Below, piece by piece: positions 7,146-18,967 of a DNA stretch of 64,000 nt. The notes below the pieces were generated by a model, which was given only the letters and a program-made list of their open reading frames with translations, did not search any database and was not told where the DNA came from. The stretch is taken from assembly GCF_001592305.1 (NCBI RefSeq), contig NZ_BCWR01000004.1:434001-498000 (forward strand). Direction: 5' to 3'. The position numbers and the translations under genes are program-made. The DNA is from Hydrogenophaga taeniospiralis CCUG 15921 (GTDB lineage: Bacteria > Pseudomonadota > Gammaproteobacteria > Burkholderiales > Burkholderiaceae_C). The first letter of the stretch is position 1; each line of letters opens with the position of its first letter.

Positions 7146-8546
7146 ATGCGGGGTGAACCAGACTTTTTCCAGAATCTGCAGGACGAACTGTCCGACGGTC
7201 GCGCGTGGCTGGACCGCACCGTGGTCCTGGGCTATGCCATCCTGGCCGGCCTGTGCGTGGTCCTGTTCACGCTGCTGAGCGAAACCGCGTTCGAGTGGTT
7301 CATGCACCTGCACGCTGCGGCGCCCTGGGTGGTGCTGGTCTGGACCCCGGCCCTGACGGCGTTCATCGTGTGGTGCACACGCAGCTATTTCCCGGGAGCG
7401 GCGGGCTCGGGCATTCCCCAGGTCATGACGGCACTGGATCCGTTGCTGCCCAGGGACTCGCGGCACCGTTTCGTGTCGCTGCGGCTGACGTTCGCGAAGA
7501 TTGTTCTGGGCTCGCTGAGCCTGCTGGGCGGCCTGTCGGCCGGCCGCGAAGGGCCTTCGGTGCAGGTGGCCGCGGGCGTCATGCACGACGCGCGGCGCTG
7601 GCTGCGCCCGGGCTCCGTCATGAGCGAACGGGCGCTGCTGGTGGCCGGTGGCGCGGCCGGCATCGCCGCAGCCTTCAATGCCCCGCTGGCGGGCGTGGTG
7701 TTTGCCATCGAGGAGCTGTCCAACAAGCTCGAAGCGCGCAACAACGGCCTCATCATCGCCGCCATCGTGCTGGCCGGTCTGGTCAGTATCTCGGCCTTCG
7801 GCAACCTCACCTATTTCGGTTCCATCGAGGTGCCCCGTCTGGACTGGGGTGCGATCCTGCCGGGTGTATTGGTCACCGTGATCTGCGGCGTGCTCGGAGG
7901 GCTCTTCTCGCGGTTGCTCACCGCGTCACTGGCCGGCATGCCCGACCGTTTCAGCGCCTTTCGCAAACGTTTCCCGGTGCGCTTTGCCGCGGCCTGCGGC
8001 CTGATGGTGGCGATCATCGGCCTGGTGTCGGGTGGCGCCACCTTCGGCGCCGGCGCAGAAGAAGTGCGCAACATGCTCGCCGGCGAGAGCGACATCTCGC
8101 GGCTGTACGTGCTGCTGAAATTCGTGGCCACCTGGATCACGAGCTGGAGCGGCGTACCGGGCGGCATCTTTGCGCCCTCCTTGTCCATCGGTGCGGGGGT
8201 GGGTCACGACGTGGCCCAGATCGTCGCGGGCAGCAACGCCAGCGCGCTGGCGCCCGCCCTGATCGCCATGGGCATGGCCGCCTTCCTCGCCGCGACCACG
8301 CAGGCCCCGCTGACCTCGTTCATCATCGTCATGGAAATGATCGACGGCCGGCCGATGGTGCTCAGCCTGATGGCCGCGGCCATGCTGGCCAGCCTGATCT
8401 CGCGCCTGATCAGCCGTCCGCTGTACAGCACGCTGTCGCACATCATGATGCGGCCGCTGCGCGGCGACGTGAACGCGGCACAGGGCGGCACCGACCCCTC
8501 ACCGCTGGCGGGGGCACCAGCGCCCACACCCCCCGCGGACCGGTAG
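7146..8546 (+). CDS. ClC-family chloride channel/antiporter
   Basis: A 466-residue integral membrane protein of the voltage-gated chloride channel family. The selectivity-filter motifs are intact: GSGIPQ (~87-92), GREGPSVQ (~133-140, with the gating glutamate) and GVPGGIFAP (~336-343). About ten or more hydrophobic helices are visible and there is no C-terminal CBS pair. The ATG at 7146 is chosen because the family begins shortly before the first helix (VVLGYAILAGL) and the upstream extension covers the ssb promoter region. Whether it works as a Cl-/H+ exchanger or a channel, or prefers fluoride, cannot be decided from sequence alone; the ordinary GSGIP filter argues against the fluoride type. 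Confidence 0.92.
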   Translation: MRGEPDFFQNLQDELSDGRAWLDRTVVLGYAILAGLCVVLFTLLSETAFEWFMHLHAAAPWVVLVWTPALTAFIVWCTRSYFPGAAGSGIPQVMTALDPLLPRDSRHRFVSLRLTFAKIVLGSLSLLGGLSAGREGPSVQVAAGVMHDARRWLRPGSVMSERALLVAGGAAGIAAAFNAPLAGVVFAIEELSNKLEARNNGLIIAAIVLAGLVSISAFGNLTYFGSIEVPRLDWGAILPGVLVTVICGVLGGLFSRLLTASLAGMPDRFSAFRKRFPVRFAAACGLMVAIIGLVSGGATFGAGAEEVRNMLAGESDISRLYVLLKFVATWITSWSGVPGGIFAPSLSIGAGVGHDVAQIVAGSNASALAPALIAMGMAAFLAATTQAPLTSFIIVMEMIDGRPMVLSLMAAAMLASLISRLISRPLYSTLSHIMMRPLRGDVNAAQGGTDPSPLAGAPAPTPPADR

Positions 8547-8668
8547 GCCGGGGGCAGGTCAACCGCCCCGGGCCGGTGCGGGTCCGGCGGTGACGGTGTG
8601 TACCGTCACGCCAATGAAACATGGCGACGCTAGGGTGACAGGCTCTGTCTGCCCTTCTCAGCTTGCAC

Positions 8669-10123
8669 ATGCCTTCACCGCCAACGACTGCCCCGGCGCC
8701 CACCACCGATTCACCCACGACTTTCTGGAACCAGACCGCCGCCCGCACCTATCTCTTCGACGCGTTTTCCGTGATGCTGCCGGAAGGGGAAGCTTTTGTG
8801 ATGGATGCGGTGTCGGAAGCCGCCCAGCACCTGCCCCCGGGCTGCGAACTGCGCCTTGAATGCGCCCGGTTCGTCCAGGAAGAAGAGGCCCACCAGCGCG
8901 CGCACCGGCTCTACAACGCACGGCTCGGCCAACAAGGCCACGGCGTGGCGGCCATGGAAGCGCGCATCGCCCACGATCTGCGCGCCATCCAGACCCGCCT
9001 GTCAGTGGACCAGCGCCTGTGCCTGGCGGCGGCTTTCGAGCACGTCACGGCCACCATTTCAGCGGTGGCCTTGCGCAGCGAGCGCATGCTGACCAAGACC
9101 CCCAACGCGCAAACGCGTCTGTGGCGCTGGCATTGCGCCGAAGAGATGGCCCACCTGGGGGTCACGGTCGAGCTGATGGCGGCCCGGGACCTGTCCTACG
9201 GCGCCCGGGTGGGCTGGTTCCTGGTGGCTTCGGCCGTCATGCTGGGCGATGTGCTGCGCCACATGCGGGCCTTTTACCGGCACGACGTGGGGACGGGGCG
9301 CCTGAGCGCGCCCCGGTTCTGGGCCGCCAGCCTCGCTGGCGCGGTGCAAGCGCTCCCGGACCTGTGGTCCACCACAGTGGGTTGGGCCTCGTACCTGCTG
9401 CCCAGGCGCTCGTCGATGAAAGCCGCGGCTGCGACGCCGATCACCGTTCGTGAGCTGCGGCCCACCGATATTCCGGCCCTGATGGCGCTGGAGCACGCGT
9501 GCTGGACGCCGGAGCAAGCCGCACAAGCCTCGGACCTGCTCGACCGCATGCGCCGCCATCCCGAATATTGCCTGGGCGCGTTTTGCCCGCGCACCGGCAA
9601 AGCCCTGGCCTCGCTGTTCATGAAACCCAGCAGCACCCACGCCATGTCGCAGGCCAGAACATGGCGCGACTGCATCGAAGGGCGCGCGGTGAACACCGCC
9701 ACGGGGCCCGGCAATGCCTTGTTCGGCATCAGCCTGAGCAGCATCGACCCCGAGGCCGTGAAAGCGATCTTCGGGTACTTCTGGCCCCACGCGCTCAAGG
9801 GCGGTTGGCGCTACATCTTTCTGGGCTCACCGATCCCCGGTCTGAAGAGCTGGCTGCAAAGCCACCCCCAGGGTAATGCCCACGCCTACGTCCAACAGCG
9901 GCGCCGCGGGCTGCCGCTGGATCCCCAACTGCGCTACTACCACGGCAAAGGGTTTCGGCACATCGAAGCGGTGCTGCCGAACTACTTTCCGCATGCCCGC
10001 TCGCTGGACCACGGGGTGTTGCTGCGCGGCCAGGTGCCGGGCGCCCGCTGGGCGCCGCTGTGGCGCCGCCTGCCGTTGAGCCACATTCAGGCGATGCAGC
10101 GCTGGCTGTTCAGGCTGCCGTGA
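8669..10123 (+). CDS. predicted metal-dependent hydrolase fused to a GNAT acetyltransferase domain
   Basis: A 484-residue protein; an upstream TTG at 8663 is an alternative start. Residues ~15-250 match the predicted metal-dependent hydrolase family (PF10118 type), a helical bundle with likely metal ligands in EEEAHQRAH, a central E-H pair, and HCAEEMAHLGVTVE. Residues ~258-484 resemble a GNAT N-acetyltransferase, beginning ITVRELRPTDIPALMALEHACW and including a YYHGKGFRHIEAVLPNYF segment near the end. Hydrolases of this family usually stand alone at about 280 residues, so the fusion is unusual. The substrate of either half is unknown. A 3'-end repeat follows the stop codon, then a JmjC/cupin gene on the same strand. 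Confidence 0.65.
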   Translation: MPSPPTTAPAPTTDSPTTFWNQTAARTYLFDAFSVMLPEGEAFVMDAVSEAAQHLPPGCELRLECARFVQEEEAHQRAHRLYNARLGQQGHGVAAMEARIAHDLRAIQTRLSVDQRLCLAAAFEHVTATISAVALRSERMLTKTPNAQTRLWRWHCAEEMAHLGVTVELMAARDLSYGARVGWFLVASAVMLGDVLRHMRAFYRHDVGTGRLSAPRFWAASLAGAVQALPDLWSTTVGWASYLLPRRSSMKAAAATPITVRELRPTDIPALMALEHACWTPEQAAQASDLLDRMRRHPEYCLGAFCPRTGKALASLFMKPSSTHAMSQARTWRDCIEGRAVNTATGPGNALFGISLSSIDPEAVKAIFGYFWPHALKGGWRYIFLGSPIPGLKSWLQSHPQGNAHAYVQQRRRGLPLDPQLRYYHGKGFRHIEAVLPNYFPHARSLDHGVLLRGQVPGARWAPLWRRLPLSHIQAMQRWLFRLP

Positions 10124-10131
10124 CGCTAGAA

Positions 10132-10209
10132 ACACCCCCGCGCCGCTTCGCGTCACCCCCTCAAGGGGGCGGCACTGGCCGTCCGGCAAAGCCGGCCCGG
10201 CGGTGCCAC
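10132..10209 (-). repeat. 3'-end GC-rich hairpin repeat, copy A
   Basis: Copy of a repeat family whose forward form reads ACCGGCTYYGCCGGG, then a C-tract/G-tract hairpin, then CGCCGMAGGCG and a terminal G-run. Here it lies on the minus strand, with the G-run end about 10 bp after the stop codon of the hydrolase/GNAT gene. Confidence 0.8.
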
Positions 10210-11060
10210 TGGACTGGACCGTTTCATGCGTCGTGGGTCGCGCGCTGCGCGGTGGAGCAACTAAGCTGACACAACCTTCCTCACCGCACCGCGAATGGGG
10301 CCGCACACCGCAGCTGTGGCGCGGTGCCGCACGGGACTGGCCCGCCCTGCAGCGCTGGACCTTCGCGCACCTGGGCGCTCTCGACCCCCATCGAACCGTC
10401 CAGGTGGTGCAGGGCAACCGCGAAATCGACGCTGCCCACCTGGTCAACACCACCTGGGGCGAGCATCTGGCCCGGCTGGATCAGGACCCGCGCGCCACCC
10501 ACGAACCCGTGGGCCATCTGAAAGAGTTCGATCTCCTGAAGCACTTTCCGGCCTTGCGCGACGACCTCGACCCCTCCGCGCTGTTCCCGCGTGGGTCGGT
10601 GGTCTCGCACCAGGCGTGGATCGGGCCCGCCCATGCGCGCACCGGCCTGCACCACGACCTGCTGGACAACGTGGCCCTGACCCTTCGCGGGCGCAAACGG
10701 TTCTACCTGTTGCCGCCGGGCAGCGTGGAGGCGGCGCAGCTGGTGTCGCGCAAGTTCGACCGCTGGGCCAGGCTGTCGGTGTTGGGGGTGGATGCCCTGG
10801 CGCAGCGGCTCGAAGCCCAGGGCCTGGCCGCCCCTCAGGTGGTGGACTTGGGCCCCGGCGATGCGTTGTACGTGCCCCGTGGCTGGTGGCACGAGGTTGT
10901 GAACCTCGAAGCCAGCGTGTTGCTCAGTGGCTTCTTCGGCAGCCGACGACGCACCTGGGGCCTCTGGCTGCAGACGGGCGCCTTGCAGCTCGCGCACAAC
11001 GCCGGCCTGTGGCGTCGCGGCCATTGCACCTGTCACAGCCGGGCCACCGGCCCGGGCTGA
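10203..11060 (+). CDS. JmjC/cupin_8-like Fe(II)/2-oxoglutarate-type oxygenase
   Basis: Up to 285 residues. The cupin core is clear: TGLHHDLLDN supplies the H-x-D pair (about residues 150-153) and GDALYVPRGWWHEV supplies the distal histidine (~228), with LRGRKRFYLLPP between them, as in JmjC/cupin_8 hydroxylases. Such enzymes hydroxylate protein side chains or small molecules using Fe(II) and 2-oxoglutarate; the substrate here is unknown. The start is uncertain: the first ~20 codons from the GTG at 10203 overlap the repeat and look non-coding, and no in-frame ATG lies near the first conserved residues, so a GTG or CTG start around 10203-10270 is likely. An inverted-repeat element begins at the stop codon. 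Confidence 0.7.
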   Translation: MPLDWTVSCVVGRALRGGATKLTQPSSPHREWGRTPQLWRGAARDWPALQRWTFAHLGALDPHRTVQVVQGNREIDAAHLVNTTWGEHLARLDQDPRATHEPVGHLKEFDLLKHFPALRDDLDPSALFPRGSVVSHQAWIGPAHARTGLHHDLLDNVALTLRGRKRFYLLPPGSVEAAQLVSRKFDRWARLSVLGVDALAQRLEAQGLAAPQVVDLGPGDALYVPRGWWHEVVNLEASVLLSGFFGSRRRTWGLWLQTGALQLAHNAGLWRRGHCTCHSRATGPG

Positions 11061-11129
11061 TACGGCGTTGCCTTCAAACGTATAACTTCGTTGCTTCGCC
11101 TTGTTCTACGCTTGAATGCAAAGCCGTAT
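11060..11129. repeat. ATACGG inverted-repeat element, copy 1
   Basis: Imperfect inverted repeat with 27-base arms (11060-11086 and 11103-11129, four mismatches) around a 16-base spacer; the arms begin ATACGGC and end CCGTAT. The A of the preceding TGA stop is the first base of the element, and the facing MFS gene stops 6 bp beyond its end. A second, opposite-orientation copy occurs at 31517-31620. Its position between convergent genes suggests a two-way transcription terminator or an mRNA 3'-end stabiliser. Confidence 0.8.
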
Positions 11130-11134
11130 GAGGC

Positions 11135-12388
11135 TCAGCGCTGCGCGATGGGTGCCCGCATCGGCCAGGCCACCACCAGCCAGACCAGCATGGCCAGCGC
11201 GCAGGCGGCGAACAGCCCGGTGGCGCCGTGCGCCTGGGACAGCCAGCCTCCGACCGCGCCGCCCACGAAAAAACCGACCGACTGCAGCGTGTTGTAGACC
11301 CCCAGCGCCGCGCCGCGCGCATGCGCCGGCGCCAGCTTCGACACCAGGCTGGGCTGGCTGGCTTCGAGCGTGTTGAAGCCGATGAAAAACACGAACATCA
11401 GCCCGCCCAGCGTCCACAGACCCGGCGCTGCGCCGCTGCCGGCCAGCCACCACAGGCCGATCTGCACCGCGCCGATGAGCCCGATGGCGATCAGGAAGGC
11501 CGTGCGCAGATGGCCCTTGCGCTCCATGGGGAACAGCACGCCGCCCATGACCAGCAGCGAAGCCGCCACCGCGGGCAGGTAGACCTGCCAGTGCTCGGGC
11601 TTGGGCAGCCCGGCCTGCACCAGCATCGCGGGCACGGCCATCCACATGGCGAGCTGCACCGCGTGCAGCACGAACACACCCAGGTTCAGCCGCAGCAGGC
11701 CCTTGTCGCGCAGCACCAGCCCCAGCCCCGCACCCTTCACCTGCCCGATGTCGGCCGGCTTGTGCACGCGCGGCTCGGGCGGCGCGACCCAGATCACCAC
11801 CGCGATGCCGGCCAGCGCGAGCGCGCTGGTCAAGGTGAAGATGCCCGCCAGGCCGACCCATCCCGCCAGCAGCGGGGCGATCACCAGCGAGAGCGCGAAC
11901 ATGAGCGCGATGCTCGCGCCCACCATCGCCATGGCCTTGGTGCGCACGCTGTCGCGCGTCACGTCGGCCAGGAAGGCGGTGACGGCGGCCGAAATGGCGC
12001 CCGCGCCCTGCACCGCACGGCCGATGGAGAGCCAGGTGAGGTCGGGCGCCCAGGCCGCGATGGCGCTGCCCAGCGCGAACACCAGCAGGCCGGCCACGAT
12101 GGTGGGCTTGCGGCCGAAGCGGTCGGAGGCCAGGCCAAATGGAATCTGCAGGAAGGCCTGGGTCAGGCCGTACAGCCCCATCGCCATGCCGACGCGGGCC
12201 GCATCGTCGCCCCCGGGCAGTCGCGCGGCCTCCAGCGCGAACACCGGCAGCACGATGAACAGCCCCAGCATGCGCAGCGCGAACACCAGCGCCAGCGCAC
12301 CGCTGGCACGGCGCTCTTCGGGCGTCATGCGGGTGGCATCGGCGGCGGGAGCGGGGGAAGAAATGGCAGGAGCGGGGGTGGAGGACAC
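11135..12388 (-). CDS. MFS transporter, YajR-like
   Basis: About 417 residues from a GTG at 12388; the ATG at 12326-12328 (MTPEERRASG) is an equally plausible start. Twelve hydrophobic helices are visible. The MFS signature GLASDRFGRKP lies between helices 2 and 3, and LRMLGLFIVLPVFAL in the first helix resembles the YajR-type drug-export branch. It is a proton-coupled exporter of unknown substrate; YajR's cytoplasmic C-terminal YAM domain seems absent, since the protein ends shortly after the last helix. A strong hairpin followed by T residues lies immediately upstream on the same strand. Confidence 0.8.
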   Translation of the reverse strand: MSSTPAPAISSPAPAADATRMTPEERRASGALALVFALRMLGLFIVLPVFALEAARLPGGDDAARVGMAMGLYGLTQAFLQIPFGLASDRFGRKPTIVAGLLVFALGSAIAAWAPDLTWLSIGRAVQGAGAISAAVTAFLADVTRDSVRTKAMAMVGASIALMFALSLVIAPLLAGWVGLAGIFTLTSALALAGIAVVIWVAPPEPRVHKPADIGQVKGAGLGLVLRDKGLLRLNLGVFVLHAVQLAMWMAVPAMLVQAGLPKPEHWQVYLPAVAASLLVMGGVLFPMERKGHLRTAFLIAIGLIGAVQIGLWWLAGSGAAPGLWTLGGLMFVFFIGFNTLEASQPSLVSKLAPAHARGAALGVYNTLQSVGFFVGGAVGGWLSQAHGATGLFAACALAMLVWLVVAWPMRAPIAQR

Positions 12389-12397
12389 GATCAAAAC

Positions 12398-12430
12398 GCC
12401 GGCCCTCGGGCCGATCGACCCGAGGCCGGC
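12398..12430 (-). terminator. hairpin with short T-run just upstream of the MFS start
   Basis: On the minus strand, a 12-bp stem with a single-base bulge (12419-12430 with 12398-12410, eight-base loop) is followed by GTTTTG and then, within 10 bases, the likely GTG start of the MFS gene. It is shaped like an intrinsic terminator but placed in the leader, so it could be an attenuator or a stop for upstream antisense transcription. Confidence 0.45.
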
Positions 12431-12569
12431 ATGGGGCTGTTGGTGCAGGCCGTGATTGTGCGCCAACCCGCTTGCCCGGCGTGGACCAAGGGCTCATGGC
12501 GCGCCGCAGACAACGGGCATGCGTTCTGCGATCGGCCAGAATCGGGGCCCCTCATTCCGCCTGGCCTGC

Positions 12570-13634
12570 ATGACGCCCCACCACCACTCGCCGAACATCG
12601 ACATCCTGAGGGGCATGGCGATCCTGGCGGTCATGACCCACCATGTCTTCGCCCACACGGGCATTTCAGTGCCCATGCTGGGCACGTATGGGGGCCTGCT
12701 GGGGGTCCAGCTGTTTTTTGTCCTCAGCGGTTATCTGATCACCGACAGCGCCAGCAGGCACCCCACGTCGGTCTATTGGCTGCACCGGGTGTTGCGGATT
12801 TTCCCGGCGTACTGGGTGACCTACCTGCTGATCGGGACGGTGTTCGGGCGGCTCGATCTGGAGCGCATCGGTGAGAGCCCGTTCCCCTTTTTCCTCAACC
12901 TGATCAACCTTCAGCAGCTGCACGCGGTGGCCTTGTTGGAGTTCAACGTGCTCAGCGTCTCCTGGACGCTGACGGTCGAGATGATCTGGTACGCGCTGGC
13001 GCCCCTGCTGCTGGTGATCGGGCTCCGCCGACCCTGGTGGATGCTCGGGGGGCTGTTGCTGCTCTCCGTGGCCTGGACCTGGATGGCCCGCCACCACGGG
13101 CTCGACGCCTTGTACCGACCGTCGCTGGAAGCCATGACCCGGCCCTGGTCGCCCAGTCAATTGAACGTGCTCATGGGCGCCGCCTTCCCCGCCCAGCTGG
13201 TGTACTTCGGCCTGGGTGCCGTGGCCTTTCACCTGCGCGATCGGCTGCGCGAACTCAACCCATGGGTTCCGGCCCTGGTCTGGCTGGCCTGTCTTGGCGC
13301 GATGCCCTTGTACTTCGCCCACCTGCCCATGCCAGAACAGGTCGTGGGCCTGGGGGTGGCAGCCCTGTTTGTCTGGATGCTGAACATCCCGGCGCTGCAC
13401 CTGCCTTTTCTGGCCTGGACCGGTCGGATTTCGTATTCGATCTACCTGCTGCACGTTCCGCTGATCCTCTATGGCTTCTACAAGCTCGGCCGCCATGGCC
13501 CACTCCATTTGCTGGTCACCTTGCCGGTGATCTATCTGTGTGCCTATGGGTTGTACCGCTGCGTCGAGCAGCCCGGCATGCGCCTCGCGCGCCGCTGGTC
13601 GGCACGGATCCCGGCGCGCGCGGCAGCGGCTTGA
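12570..13634 (+). CDS. acyltransferase family 3 (OafA/YrhL-like) membrane protein
   Basis: A 354-residue polytopic protein of the acyltransferase-3 family. The start at 12570 puts the family's N-terminal signature NIDILRGMAILAVMTHH at residues 8-24, with the conserved arginine and histidine. About ten membrane helices follow, with GVQLFFVLSGYLI after the first loop and WTGRISYSIYLLHVPL near the end, both typical. These enzymes acetylate surface polysaccharides or other extracytoplasmic targets. No glycosyltransferases flank it, so the substrate is unknown. It is divergent from the MFS gene and convergent with the Fe-S protein gene. Confidence 0.88.
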   Translation: MTPHHHSPNIDILRGMAILAVMTHHVFAHTGISVPMLGTYGGLLGVQLFFVLSGYLITDSASRHPTSVYWLHRVLRIFPAYWVTYLLIGTVFGRLDLERIGESPFPFFLNLINLQQLHAVALLEFNVLSVSWTLTVEMIWYALAPLLLVIGLRRPWWMLGGLLLLSVAWTWMARHHGLDALYRPSLEAMTRPWSPSQLNVLMGAAFPAQLVYFGLGAVAFHLRDRLRELNPWVPALVWLACLGAMPLYFAHLPMPEQVVGLGVAALFVWMLNIPALHLPFLAWTGRISYSIYLLHVPLILYGFYKLGRHGPLHLLVTLPVIYLCAYGLYRCVEQPGMRLARRWSARIPARAAAA

Positions 13635-13643
13635 CAGACCGAA

Positions 13644-13661
13644 GTGCCGCTGGCGCGGCAC
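13644..13661. terminator. short hairpin between convergent genes
   Basis: Perfect 7-bp stem GTGCCGC/GCGGCAC with a four-base loop in the 36-bp space between the convergent acyltransferase and Fe-S protein genes. There is no T-run on either strand, so a terminator role is only suggested by position. Confidence 0.35.
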
Positions 13662-13670
13662 CGGGAAGCA

Positions 13671-15005
13671 TCAGTCCGGCAACTGCCGGGCCACCATTTC
13701 GACCACGCTTTCGATGGTGGTGGGCCAGGCGTCGGCTTCGGCGCCGGCCATCACGTTCAGACGGCAACTGCCGCAGGACACCACCACCGTGTCGGCCCCG
13801 GTGGCGTCGATCTGCTCGCGCTTGATCTCCCAGGCCTGGTGCCGCAAACCCTCGGCGCGGTTGATCAGGAACACGCCCGCGCCGCCGCCGCAACACCAGT
13901 TCTGCTCGGCCGTGGGTGTGGTTTCGCGCAGGTCCATGCCCAGGGCTTTCAGCGCCGCGCGCGGCTCGTCCACCACGCCACCGTGCCGGGCCAGCTTGCA
14001 GGCGTCGTGGTAGGTGATCTTGCGGCTGGGGTCTTCGGGGGGCTGCAGTCGCAGACGCCCGGCGGTGATTTCGCGCCCCACGAATTCGGACGCCGCCAGC
14101 ACCTCGAAAGGCAGCGGCTGGCCGTTGGCGAGCCGCGCTTCCCAGCGCAGCGCCGGGTAGGCGTGCCCGCACTCGGGCAGTATGACGGTTTTGGCCCCGA
14201 TGGCCAGCGCCTCGTCGATCAGGCGCTGGCTGGCCGCCTTCTGCAGCGATTCGCTGCCGGACAGCAGGCCGAAGTTCGCCGCCTCAAAACCCGCGCTGCG
14301 CAGGGTCCAGCGCACGCCCAGGTGGTTGAGGATGCGCGCCGTGGCGGCCAGCGCGTCCTGGAACAGCAGCACGTCGATCACCGTGGTCACGAGCATCAGG
14401 TCGGCCTGCGGTTCGTCCAGGGGGATCGTGATGCCCTGGGAGCGCAGCAGGTCCACCGTCTGCCGGAGTTCGTCGGGGCCGACACCGAACACCGTGCCCC
14501 GCCCGGCCTGCTCCTGCGCCACCGCCGTCAACTCCAGGGGGGCCAGCCCGGCCTCGAACAGCGCTTCGCGCATCACGTTCACACCGCGGGCGGTATTGAC
14601 GCCCATCGGGCAGATCATGCTGCAGCGCCCGCACTCCGTGCAGGCGTCGTAGACCAGCTCCTGCCATTCCTTGAGATCGTCGAGGGTGATGTCGGGCAGG
14701 AACAGGCGCTTGAGGGGCGCAAAGGCCGATGTCTCGCGCGCATGCACCCGGCGCAGCAGGTCCAGCTTGCGGCTGGGGCTGTATTTCGCGTCCTGGGTGC
14801 TCTGGTAGAAATGGCAGGCTTCCGAGCAGTAGCCGCAGTTCACGCAGGCCTCCAGGTCCAGCGCCAGACCGCGGTCGGTCTTGGCCCGCATGACCGCCTT
14901 GGCACGGCCGAGGCGTTCGGCGTCGGTCAGCGCATCGGGCTGCGCCATCTCCGGCAGGTGGTGGATGGCCTGCAGAAAGCCATGGAACACATCCTGGTTG
15001 ATCAT
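13671..15005 (-). CDS. (Fe-S)-binding CCG-domain protein, HdrD/GlpC/DsrK-like
   Basis: A 444-residue cytoplasmic iron-sulfur protein. Two [4Fe-4S] ferredoxin motifs lie in the N-terminal third (CVNCGYCSEACHF and CTECGRCSMICP). Two cysteine-rich CCG-type segments lie in the C-terminal half (GHAYP...YHDACKLARHGG...NWCCGGGAG and VVSCGSCRLN). This layout is shared by heterodisulfide-reductase D, GlpC and DsrK subunits, which pass electrons between a membrane cytochrome b and a disulfide or quinone. It overlaps the NarI-like gene upstream by 4 bp, so the two are translationally coupled and probably form one membrane complex. The electron donor and acceptor are not evident from the neighbours. Confidence 0.82.
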   Translation of the reverse strand: MINQDVFHGFLQAIHHLPEMAQPDALTDAERLGRAKAVMRAKTDRGLALDLEACVNCGYCSEACHFYQSTQDAKYSPSRKLDLLRRVHARETSAFAPLKRLFLPDITLDDLKEWQELVYDACTECGRCSMICPMGVNTARGVNVMREALFEAGLAPLELTAVAQEQAGRGTVFGVGPDELRQTVDLLRSQGITIPLDEPQADLMLVTTVIDVLLFQDALAATARILNHLGVRWTLRSAGFEAANFGLLSGSESLQKAASQRLIDEALAIGAKTVILPECGHAYPALRWEARLANGQPLPFEVLAASEFVGREITAGRLRLQPPEDPSRKITYHDACKLARHGGVVDEPRAALKALGMDLRETTPTAEQNWCCGGGAGVFLINRAEGLRHQAWEIKREQIDATGADTVVVSCGSCRLNVMAGAEADAWPTTIESVVEMVARQLPD

Positions 15006-15682
15006 GAGCGCACTCCACGACGGCCAAAGAACGTGGCCAGCTGCATGCGCGCCGGCAGGACCAGGAAGGCGTGCATCAGCTTGCCGAACGGAAACCAGAT
15101 CAACAGCAGCTCCAGCGTCAGCAGGTGCACCGCCAGCGGGTCCCGGTAGATCACGTGGTCACGCGCCAGGATGGTCGATGACGGATCGCCGATCACCGCC
15201 ATGCCGGTGACGAGGGGCAGGAAGGTGATCACCCAGGTGATCCAGTCGTCGGCGGTCGAGATGCGTTTCAGCACCGGATCGGTCAGGCGGAACATCAAGG
15301 CCATCAGCAACGACATGATGGTGGCCGCCGCCGCGGCGTACATCACGGCGTCGGGAAAGGCCGGCCACGACAGGCCGGTCAGGCGGTGGACGAAGGCGAT
15401 GTGGGGCGCATAGCCGAAAACCACCACCGCGAGCCCGATGTGGAACACATACGGGTTCACGGTGACGAGCGTGGCGCTTGGGTGAAAGCCGCCACGCGGA
15501 ACCATGCGGGTGAAGGCCGCGCGCATTGCCGCGCCGGTGCCGAAGGGCTGGCGTTCGGGTGCGCCGGGTGCAGACAAGTGGGGCAGGCGCCACAGCGCGA
15601 GCAAGCGCCACGCGACGCCGGTGACAAAGACGAAAAGCGACAACGCCAGCAGCGGGCCGCGCACCCAGTCCAGGAAATCCAT
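15002..15682 (-). CDS. NarI/DsrM-like cytochrome b membrane subunit
   Basis: A 226-residue membrane protein with about five to six helices. It resembles the gamma subunit of respiratory nitrate reductase and DsrM/HdrE. Candidate haem-ligand histidines lie within helices (VFHIGLAVVVFGYAPHIAF, and HLLTLELLLIWFPFGKLMHAF). It starts at MDFLDWVRGPLL and its stop overlaps the start of the Fe-S subunit by 4 bp. No catalytic narG/H or dsrAB genes are nearby, so it is likely part of a two-subunit quinone-linked redox module rather than nitrate reductase. The 231 bp upstream, shared with uvrA, must hold both promoters, but I could not pick them out. Confidence 0.78.
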   Translation of the reverse strand: MDFLDWVRGPLLALSLFVFVTGVAWRLLALWRLPHLSAPGAPERQPFGTGAAMRAAFTRMVPRGGFHPSATLVTVNPYVFHIGLAVVVFGYAPHIAFVHRLTGLSWPAFPDAVMYAAAAATIMSLLMALMFRLTDPVLKRISTADDWITWVITFLPLVTGMAVIGDPSSTILARDHVIYRDPLAVHLLTLELLLIWFPFGKLMHAFLVLPARMQLATFFGRRGVRS

Positions 15683-15913
15683 GGAGAACCGTCCTCGTGG
15701 TTGTCGCCAAGGCTTGCACGGTACGCCGAATCCGCCCGAAAAGCCACGTGCCGGCGCGCGCCACTGCGCGGTGTTTGAGCCCCGTCATGCCTTGGACGCC
15801 GCCCCGTCCGGTGGGCGCACTCCGGAATCGGTCCCGCCGTATCATGTCGGGTTGCCTTTTTGACGCCAGAACCCAGCCCTGGTGACCCCGCCTTGAACCA
15901 GAACCCGACCCCG

Positions 15914-18967
<3,054 letters not shown>

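Noticed and set aside
11060-11129. Integron attC site or insertion-sequence end
   Set aside because: The arms lack the GTTRRRY/RYYYAAC core boxes and there is no integrase, transposase or target duplication nearby.
12431-12569. Upstream extension of the acyltransferase from an ATG at 12456
   Set aside because: The family signature begins right after the ATG at 12570, and the extension covers the divergent promoter region.
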